Shown here piece by piece: positions 6,864 through 12,651 of a DNA stretch of 15,921 nt (position 1 is the first letter of the stretch; the number at the start of each line of letters is the position of its first letter). The notes beneath the pieces were generated by a model that was not told the DNA's origin, did no database searches, and saw only the letters and a list, made by a program, of their open reading frames with translations. The DNA is from Candidatus Omnitrophota bacterium. Lineage in GTDB: Bacteria > Omnitrophota > Gorgyraeia > JABMRN01. The position numbers and the translations under genes are program-made. The stretch lies in contig JABMRN010000074.1 of NCBI GenBank assembly GCA_013202515.1, positions 1-15,921 of the forward strand. The letters run 5' to 3'.

Positions 6864-7544
6864 ATGCTAGGCCTTTTATACATAGCACCAGTAATAGTAA
6901 TCGTTATAATATCAGCGATAGTAGTCAAGGTAGCAACAGTTGCATTAAAGCTGACTGGCATGGAAGACGCTAAGGCAAGATTCCAAGCTTTGTCCGCCTT
7001 TACCGGAACCGGATTTACAACTAAAGATTCAGAGCTCATAGTAGAAAACCGTACACGCCAAAAAATTGTTATGGTCTTGATGATACTTGGTAATGCCGGT
7101 CTCATCACAGTAATAACAGCATTAATATTTTCTTTCGAAAAAAGTGGTGCAACACCCGCTCTCGTCAACAGTGCCGTATTGATTTTAGTTCTTTTTTTAC
7201 TCTATAAATTAGCCACGCATAAAAGGCTAACGCGTATACTGACGAAAAAAATTGAGGATCAGCTCGAAAAGGGTCCCATTTTTCAAAAGAGACCTGTAGA
7301 GGAAATTGTTCATATTGCCAAGGATTACGGCATTGCAGAGGTAACTATGAAAGAAAAATGCAACGACCTTGGAAAATCCATCATGGATTCATCTTTCAGG
7401 GAAAAAGACATATTGATACTTGCTATTGAACGAAAAAGCGGTGTTATTCCTGCACCCAAGGCTGAAGATGTAATTAGGCTTGGCGATACACTTATATGCT
7501 ATGGGAGACTTAACAACATAGAAAAAATCATAACAGATCAGTGA
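6864..7544 (+). CDS. Small Trk/Ktr-like membrane protein with TrkA-C (RCK_C) domain
   Basis: 226 residues. Hydrophobic segments lie at ~2-29, ~66-90 and ~98-117. Between the first two is ALSAFTGTGFTTKDSEL (42-58), which resembles a P-loop and filter of TrkH/KtrB K+ transporters. The following helix, VLMILGNAGLITVI, resembles the glycine-rich helix after a Trk pore loop. The cytoplasmic part (~140-226) ends in a TrkA-C domain (KAEDVIRLGDTLICYGRLNNIEKI). TrkH/KtrB proteins have four such pore repeats; this one has a single repeat, so an oligomeric pore would be needed. K+ or other cation conductance is inferred. TrkA-C domains bind ligands such as nucleotides. It sits directly after CorA and two CNNM genes. 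Alternative: a regulatory membrane subunit with no pore of its own. Confidence 0.78.
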   Translation: MLGLLYIAPVIVIVIISAIVVKVATVALKLTGMEDAKARFQALSAFTGTGFTTKDSELIVENRTRQKIVMVLMILGNAGLITVITALIFSFEKSGATPALVNSAVLILVLFLLYKLATHKRLTRILTKKIEDQLEKGPIFQKRPVEEIVHIAKDYGIAEVTMKEKCNDLGKSIMDSSFREKDILILAIERKSGVIPAPKAEDVIRLGDTLICYGRLNNIEKIITDQ

Positions 7545-8059
7545 TGGCCGCTAGAAGATTCCCTATAGCCAGGTTTATTTTATTATCTTTTTTCTCTTTA
7601 GCAGGCGCTTATGCTATAATATTAATAATATATTTCGTAAGAGAGCCACACTTTATTGTACCGATAAGAAGCGAGAATACGGCTATTACGGTACGCAATG
7701 ACGCCTACGGAGATGGTTATTTTGGAGCAAAGAGAAGCAACAATAGAACGCATTCCGGAATTGACCTTGAAGCACCTGTAGGAACACCGGTTTACGCTTC
7801 AAAAAGCGGCATTGGGCTTTTTAAAAAGCTAAAAACGGGATACGGCAATCTGGTTGTTATATACCATGTAAACGGCGATGAAAGCCGTTACGGGCATCTT
7901 TCAAAATCAAACATCAGAGAATATGGCTGGGTCAAGCAGGGAAAAATCATCGGTTATGTCGGAAAAACAGGCAACGCAGGAAATAGAAATATGAAGGCGC
8001 ACCTGCATTTTGAAATAAGAAGATACGGAAAACCGGTAGATCCTGTTCTATATTTGTAA
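7544..8059 (+). CDS. M23-family metallopeptidase (LytM-like), membrane anchored
   Basis: 171 residues from the ATG at 7544, which shares one base with the previous stop (TGATG); an in-frame GTG at 7541 is less likely. A hydrophobic segment at ~11-32 anchors the protein or acts as a signal. The M23 domain (~65-168) is complete. HSGIDLEAPVGTPVYA gives zinc ligands H70 and D74, H118 lies in SRYGHLS, and HLHFE gives catalytic H153 and ligand H155. Because the ligands are all kept, it should be an active glycyl or D-amino-acid endopeptidase acting on peptidoglycan cross-links outside the cytoplasmic membrane, unlike degenerate EnvC/NlpD-type activators. It is a short, single-domain form with no LysM or coiled-coil region. 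Confidence 0.92.
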   Translation: MAARRFPIARFILLSFFSLAGAYAIILIIYFVREPHFIVPIRSENTAITVRNDAYGDGYFGAKRSNNRTHSGIDLEAPVGTPVYASKSGIGLFKKLKTGYGNLVVIYHVNGDESRYGHLSKSNIREYGWVKQGKIIGYVGKTGNAGNRNMKAHLHFEIRRYGKPVDPVLYL

Positions 8060-8101
8060 TAGAATATATCTTTATAACATAATTGAAAAAGAGAGGTAAA
8101 A

Positions 8102-8245
8102 ATGAAGAAAACGTTGCTGGTGTTCATTATAATATCATTCTCTCTTGCACTCACAGGCTGCGGTGAAACATTGACCGGGGTGTCAAAAGATGTAAGCAGG
8201 ATGGGAAAAGGCGTTAAAACAATATTTGTACGCGATTCAAATTAA
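8102..8245 (+). CDS. Entericidin-like small lipoprotein
   Basis: 47 residues: ATG at 8102, TAA at 8243-8245, preceded by AGAGG about 5 bases upstream. Residues 1-19 are a signal peptide (MKK, then a hydrophobic core) ending in the lipobox LTGC, with C20 as the lipidated cysteine. The short mature part, CGETLTGVSKDVSRMGKGVK, follows the entericidin pattern C-x-T-x-x-G-x-x-x-D-v-x-x-x-G. Entericidins A and B of E. coli are tiny envelope lipoproteins described as an antidote/toxin pair involved in stationary-phase lysis. Similar peptides are widespread and mostly uncharacterised. Only one copy is seen here, so a toxin-antidote pair is not supported. It follows the M23 peptidase by 42 bases. Confidence 0.75.
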   Translation: MKKTLLVFIIISFSLALTGCGETLTGVSKDVSRMGKGVKTIFVRDSN

Positions 8246-8283
8246 TGAAATTCAAATAAATACACGGACGATTTTATTAAATT

Positions 8284-8988
8284 ATGAATATACGAAAGCG
8301 TCGGGAAAAAGATATAACTATACTTTATCTTGAAGGCAAGATTGATATAGATAGTGCCAATTTCATTGAAGAAACAAGTAATCTTATAAAAAGCGGTCAC
8401 AGGAATCTTCTATGCAACTTTAGCAACATAAACATGGTTGATTATAACGGGTTGTCCATTATTGTCATTGCATATAAGAATGTAGTAAATAACGGCGGTA
8501 TCATGAAGCTTTGCGCTATTCCTCAACACGTTAAGGAATTGTATAAGTTGGTGCGCCTTGATCTTGTATTCGATGTGTACGAGGATGAACCTAGTGCCAT
8601 CAAAAGCTATGAAACATCAACCAAAATTGACAAGCTATATTTAAGGCGCAGGTTCAAGAGGCTGGACCTCCAGCTTCCCGTCACATATAAATTGCCCTCT
8701 GATTCCAAAGTTAGAAAAGGAAAAATATTGAATATGAGCGCTGAGGGTATTTTTATATACATCAAAGAAAGTCTTCCCGTATCAAGCCAGATAGAAATAG
8801 AGTTAGGCGTCCATGAAATAGGCGAACCGATACGTGTTCTCGGCCGCATAGTATGGCTTGCGGATAAAGAGCTTCAGCCTCATTGCTATCCTGGCCTAGG
8901 CGTAAAATTCCTTGATGTTAAGCCGGCAGAACAAGGAAAGATTATTGATTTCATCGACAAAAACATTACACACAGGAGTGAATTGTAG
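8284..8988 (+). CDS. STAS-PilZ fusion protein
   Basis: 234 residues. Residues 1-~108 form a STAS domain of the anti-sigma-factor-antagonist type (ITILYLEGKID..., NFSNINMVDYNGLSIIV, then KLCAIPQHVKELYKLVRLD...VYEDEPSAI). The loop that in SpoIIAA/RsbV holds the phosphorylated serine (DSSG) reads D53-Y54-N55-G56, so there is no serine to phosphorylate. Residues ~118-232 form a PilZ domain with RRFKR (122-126, RxxxR) and NMSAEG (150-155, NxSxxG), so c-di-GMP binding is expected. A protein that responds to c-di-GMP and docks a partner through STAS is a reasonable inference; the partner is not visible. No Shine-Dalgarno precedes the ATG. An 8-base direct repeat lies just upstream. Confidence 0.87.
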   Translation: MNIRKRREKDITILYLEGKIDIDSANFIEETSNLIKSGHRNLLCNFSNINMVDYNGLSIIVIAYKNVVNNGGIMKLCAIPQHVKELYKLVRLDLVFDVYEDEPSAIKSYETSTKIDKLYLRRRFKRLDLQLPVTYKLPSDSKVRKGKILNMSAEGIFIYIKESLPVSSQIEIELGVHEIGEPIRVLGRIVWLADKELQPHCYPGLGVKFLDVKPAEQGKIIDFIDKNITHRSEL

Positions 8989-9014
8989 CCTGCAACGTAA
9001 TTAACAAAGAAAAT

Positions 9015-10031
9015 ATGAACGATAAATGTACTTTTAATGATTGTAAGGAACAAAGGGTAGCCTTTTCAGAGTGCTGCTGGGAACATACTGAAAAAAAAGA
9101 CGGGTACATAAATACTCTTTCGTCCAAAATAAAAACAGGCATCTCCTTAAAAGGCGCTAATCTCTCAAAAGTTGTTTTAAGAAATCTTGACCTTTCACGA
9201 AGTGATTTTTCAGGTGCAATTCTTTCGCGCGCGGACCTTTCAGGCTCGAGCCTCTTTGATACTAACCTAAAAGGGGCCGAACTTCTTGGTGCAAACCTTT
9301 CTGGGTCAGATTTAACATCGGCATCACTTGAAGGTGCGGATTTAACTAAGTCAAATTTATTCGGCGCCAGGCTTTGGCACGCTGATTTAAAAAGCGCAAA
9401 CTTAATTGAGGCTAATTTATCATCAACAGACCTTTGGGGAACACGCCTTTTCGATGTCAGACTGTGGCACACAAACCTAACAAATGTCTCATCGCTCAGC
9501 AGAGAAAACTTTACACATAGAAAAAATAGATACACGACGCACTGCCGCATAAACGAACAAGGCATACTTTCTTCTGAAGATGGCTATAGATCTTTAAAAA
9601 GACACTTTCTCGCAAGGGGCCGGTATAACGAAGCAAGCTGGGCCTCTTATAAAGAAAAGAACCAGGAAAAAGCCCTTTTGAAAAAGAATCGTAATCCGGC
9701 CTACTTACCTAGCCTCATAATGAACATCCTATGCGGCTATGGTGAAAAACCTAACAGGATTATTATGTCAAGTTTTTTCGTTGTAGTAGGCTACGCAACT
9801 ATTTACAAAATTTTAGGCGCAATAAGGGCAGCTGACACTCCCGCATACATATTATCCATGGGTGACTATATATATTATAGTGTTATTACCTTTACAACCG
9901 TTGGATACGGTGATTTTATACCCAAAGCAGCTCCTCTTTTCAGGTTGCTAGCGGCAAGCGAGGCATTCATCGGAACATTCATGATCGGACTCTTTATATT
10001 CACGCTAGCAAGAAAATATGCTGCACGATAA
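9015..10031 (+). CDS. Pentapeptide-repeat protein fused to a two-helix K+ channel pore
   Basis: 338 residues in three parts. (1) Residues 5-24 contain C5, C10, C20, C21 and H24, a possible small metal-binding knuckle. (2) Residues ~42-158 are a pentapeptide-repeat array of about 22 units (A(D/N)LSG, GANLS, GADLT and so on), expected to fold as a right-handed quadrilateral beta helix. (3) After a ~90-residue linker, the C-terminus is an ion-channel pore: helix ~247-268, pore helix ~285-294, selectivity filter TVGYGD (295-300), helix ~307-332. TVGYG is the canonical K+ filter, so a tetrameric K+ channel is likely; the pentapeptide helix would be cytoplasmic. Pentapeptide-channel fusions are known but poorly characterised. 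The start is kept at 9015 because it includes the cysteines, although no ribosome site is evident. Confidence 0.88.
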   Translation: MNDKCTFNDCKEQRVAFSECCWEHTEKKDGYINTLSSKIKTGISLKGANLSKVVLRNLDLSRSDFSGAILSRADLSGSSLFDTNLKGAELLGANLSGSDLTSASLEGADLTKSNLFGARLWHADLKSANLIEANLSSTDLWGTRLFDVRLWHTNLTNVSSLSRENFTHRKNRYTTHCRINEQGILSSEDGYRSLKRHFLARGRYNEASWASYKEKNQEKALLKKNRNPAYLPSLIMNILCGYGEKPNRIIMSSFFVVVGYATIYKILGAIRAADTPAYILSMGDYIYYSVITFTTVGYGDFIPKAAPLFRLLAASEAFIGTFMIGLFIFTLARKYAAR

Positions 10032-10043
10032 GAGAGATTCTTT

Positions 10044-10050
10044 AAGGAGG
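10044..10050 (+). promoter_or_regulatory. Strong Shine-Dalgarno site of the HD-GYP gene
   Basis: AAGGAGG at 10044-10050, 4 bases before the ATG at 10055, is the fullest anti-16S match in the window. The two preceding genes have no recognisable site, so the HD-GYP protein may be translated much more strongly than its upstream neighbours. Confidence 0.6.
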
Positions 10051-10054
10051 CTAT

Positions 10055-10960
10055 ATGGTAATAGTTGAAGACCTATACGATATTTACGGTACGCTGATAG
10101 CAAAAAAGGGCGAAAGGATAACCCAGCATCTTATAAAGAGGGTTAAAAATATGCCCAAGAAGAACAAAAAGAGAGCAGCAATGAAAAATACATTTATATA
10201 TAGGGACGTCAAAAAAACAATTCACGACCCCAGATACCGCATCATATTTGATGAAGGGCACATAAAAAAGGCGAAGATACTAAAAATTGCTGGAAATACC
10301 TTTTTTGAGGACGGCATTATCAAAGAACTTGCCTACATGAAGAAAAATCTTCCTTACACATATAAGCATGAATTGATAGTGGGAAGCCTTACCATTAAGA
10401 TGACACTTGCGCTAAAAGCACACCGCTTAAATTCGCGTACAGCCTCATACGGTGCATTTACCCACGATATCGGCAAAAACAGAATTGCAAAGAAGGTTCT
10501 TTCCAAGCCCACGGCTCTCACGGTCAAGGAATATGAGTTCATAAGAACGCATCCGACGATAGGATTCTTGCTTTTGGTGCGTTACGAAAAGAAAAAAGAC
10601 AGCCGTTCTGCCATTACTGCTTATCAGCACCACGAAAGACTAGACGGTACTGGTTATCCGAATGGCCTACGAAAAATAAGCATATATGCTCAGCTTGTGG
10701 CGGCAAACGACATACTCGACGCGCTACTGGCAAAAAGACCTTACAGAAAAGAATCCTTCAAGTTAAGGGTGGCTTTGGATTACCTCTTGGAGGAGGTTGA
10801 AGCAAAACGGCTAAACAGAGACGCAGTCTATGCCCTGATAAGTTTTGCTAGGAAGGACAAGCCAGAAATAAACGAGCTTAAAGTCTCCCTTAGGAAAAGA
10901 GGGAAGAGTCCGAAGGGAAACGTTTACGGAAAGCTCGTCCACGCTGTGTACCACTGGTAA
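10055..10960 (+). CDS. HD-GYP domain protein, probable cyclic-di-GMP phosphodiesterase
   Basis: 301 residues. Residues 1-~95 are a non-catalytic N-terminal region beginning VEDLYDIYGTLIAKKGERIT, common at the front of HD-GYP proteins. The catalytic domain (~100-265) holds H105 (YKHELIVG), the HD dyad H137-D138 (THDIGK), H166 (HPTIG), HHERLDGTGYP (192-202) with H192, H193 and the GYP at 200-202, and D219 (ANDILDAL). All expected metal ligands and the GYP motif are present, so hydrolysis of c-di-GMP to pGpG or GMP is likely. No response-regulator or GAF domain is attached. The C-terminus is basic (SLRKRGKSPKG). The PilZ-containing proteins nearby are natural readers of the signal it would remove. 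Confidence 0.92.
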   Translation: MVIVEDLYDIYGTLIAKKGERITQHLIKRVKNMPKKNKKRAAMKNTFIYRDVKKTIHDPRYRIIFDEGHIKKAKILKIAGNTFFEDGIIKELAYMKKNLPYTYKHELIVGSLTIKMTLALKAHRLNSRTASYGAFTHDIGKNRIAKKVLSKPTALTVKEYEFIRTHPTIGFLLLVRYEKKKDSRSAITAYQHHERLDGTGYPNGLRKISIYAQLVAANDILDALLAKRPYRKESFKLRVALDYLLEEVEAKRLNRDAVYALISFARKDKPEINELKVSLRKRGKSPKGNVYGKLVHAVYHW

Positions 10961-10972
10961 GCCAACCGATAC

Positions 10973-11913
10973 ATGAATACGAAAGAAAATTTAATAAAAA
11001 AATCGTTACCGCGGTTAAAATCTCTCTTAGAATCTTGCCGGCTATGTCCGCGAAACTGCTCCGTAAACCGGCTCGAGAATAAAAAGGGATTTTGTAACGC
11101 TGGATTAAAACCGGCTGTTTATAGCTATGCGCCTCATCACGGAGAAGAACCGCCGCTTTCTGGAATTAGGGGTTCGGGCACAATATTTTTTACTCACTGT
11201 AATATGGCATGCGTTTACTGCCAAAATTATAAATTCAGCCAGCAGATTTCTGAAAATGAAATAACTACTGATGAATTGGCGAATTTAATGCTAAGTCTTG
11301 AAAGACTCGGATGCCACAACATAAATCTTGTGTCACCGACACATTACATTCCTCAAATTGTGGAAGCATTATCCATCGCTCTAGAGAAAGGCCTTAAGGT
11401 TCCATTAGTCTACAATACAGGCGGATATGATTCGGTTGAAGTAATCAAATTGCTGGATGGCATTGTTGACATATACATGCCTGACATGCGCTATAGTGAC
11501 GACGCCATGGCCGAAAAGTATTCCAACGCCCCAAACTATGTAAAGCACAACCGCATCTCTGTACTCGAAATGCAAAGACACGCGGAGATCTTAATCAAGA
11601 TAGAAAGGGAATTGCGATACAGGGCCTTATAATAAGATGCCTTGTCTTGCCCGAAAACATATCGGGGACAGAGGAAACTCTCGAATTTATATCAACTCGT
11701 GTATCGAAAAAGACGTACACAAGCCTCATGAGTCAGTATTACCCTGCCCACAAAGCACGCGACATAAGCGGGATTTCACGCAGGTTAACTGCGGATGAAT
11801 ATAGTGTAGCAGTAGACAAGATGAAGGAGCTAGGTTTAATGAACGGGTGGGTGCAATCACCTCCATACGGAATGGATTTAAGACTTGCTGGTCATAAGAT
11901 AAAGCCGCGATAA
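10973..11913 (+). pseudogene. PflX-like radical SAM protein split by a one-base frameshift
   Basis: Two adjacent open frames make one COG1313 (PflX-like) protein. The 5' piece (10973 to the stop at 11632) has an N-terminal cysteine cluster (C22, C25, C29, C41) and the radical SAM 4Fe-4S motif CNMACVYC (C76, C80, C83), then NTGGYDSVEVIKLLDGIVDIYMPD split across typical family strands and KYSNAPNYVKHN. Family-like sequence continues in the -1 frame from about 11584 (GGA GAT CTT, then GIAIQGLIIRCLVLPEN) to the stop at 11913, with RRLTADEY and GLMNGWVQ at the end. One base is missing near 11582-11584. No slippery heptamer is visible. It is either a real disrupting mutation or an assembly error. 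Close relatives are PFL-activase-like proteins of uncertain substrate. Confidence 0.82.
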
Positions 11914-11920
11914 AATAGCT

Positions 11921-11925
11921 GGAGG
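11921..11925 (+). promoter_or_regulatory. Shine-Dalgarno site of nadE
   Basis: GGAGG at 11921-11925, 6 bases before the ATG at 11932, fixes the nadE start. Confidence 0.55.
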
Positions 11926-11931
11926 CGTTCT

Positions 11932-12651
11932 ATGAAATTCTCAGAAAAGATAGTGGAGTGGATAAAGAAGCAGGTAAAAGATACGGGTAAAAAAGGTCTT
12001 GTCTTTGGCTTAAGCGGAGGCATCGATTCAGCGGTACTGGGAGCTCTTTTAAAAAAAGCACTAGGAGATAATGTGCTTGGGTTGATTCTGCCTTGCAAAA
12101 GCAATCCCAAGGATGAATCCTTAGCCAAAGAAGCCGCTCAAAAGTTCAATATTAAAACAAAAATTGTAAAACTTGACGGTGTATTTAATGAAATCTCAAA
12201 AACAAATCCTGACAGTAACAATCTAGCACAGGCCAATTTAAAGCCGCGGCTACGCATGACTACAATGTATTATTTTGCAAACAGCATGGACTATCTTGTA
12301 GCAGGCGCAAGCAACAAAAGCGAAATCACAGTCGGCTACTTCACAAAATTCGGAGACGGAGGTGCTGACCTTCTCCCGCTTGGAAATTTACTAAAGAAAG
12401 AGGTCCGTGCCCTTGCCGTTGAGTTGGAAGTACCCCAAGAGATAATAAGCAGGCCTCCGTCAGCTGGCTTGTGGGATAATCAAACCGACGAAACCGAGAT
12501 GGGCATTACATACGATGAGCTTGATAAGGTAATTGTGGCAATAGAAAAGAATGAGCTTGAACAAATTGATAAAGCGTTACTGTCTAAAGTAAGAGGGATG
12601 ATGGCTACATCAAAGCATAAACGAGGGGAGATACCGGTATTTAAAAAATGA
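11932..12651 (+). CDS. nadE: NH3-dependent NAD+ synthetase
   Basis: 239 residues. It adenylates nicotinic-acid adenine dinucleotide and amidates it with ammonia, the last step of NAD+ synthesis. The PP-loop SGGIDSA is at 28-34. Other family blocks are KPRLRMTTMYYFAN (104-117), ASNKSEITVGYFTKFGDGG (126-144), PLGNLLKKEVRALA and PSAGLWDNQTDETEMGITYD (176-195). There is no N-terminal carbon-nitrogen hydrolase (glutaminase) domain, so the enzyme should use free ammonia, matching the length of the short bacterial class. GGAGG (11921-11925) precedes the ATG. The stop overlaps the mnmG start by 4 bases (ATGA). The glutamine synthetase gene 3 kb downstream shares ammonia as a substrate, but no regulatory link is visible. 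Confidence 0.96.
   Translation: MKFSEKIVEWIKKQVKDTGKKGLVFGLSGGIDSAVLGALLKKALGDNVLGLILPCKSNPKDESLAKEAAQKFNIKTKIVKLDGVFNEISKTNPDSNNLAQANLKPRLRMTTMYYFANSMDYLVAGASNKSEITVGYFTKFGDGGADLLPLGNLLKKEVRALAVELEVPQEIISRPPSAGLWDNQTDETEMGITYDELDKVIVAIEKNELEQIDKALLSKVRGMMATSKHKRGEIPVFKK

Noticed and set aside
7541..7546. GTG at 7541 as start of the M23 peptidase
   Set aside because: The ATG at 7544 is in the same frame, shares TGATG with the previous stop, and is the more usual arrangement.
8966..9565. 199-residue open frame on the - strand
   Set aside because: It lies antisense over the pentapeptide array. Regular repeats keep the opposite frame open, and it shows no domain or signal and has low-complexity Arg/Ser/Glu content.
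11570..11640. Programmed ribosomal frameshift in the radical SAM gene
   Set aside because: The junction (CAC GCG GAG) contains no slippery heptamer and no pseudoknot is evident; a deletion or assembly error is simpler.
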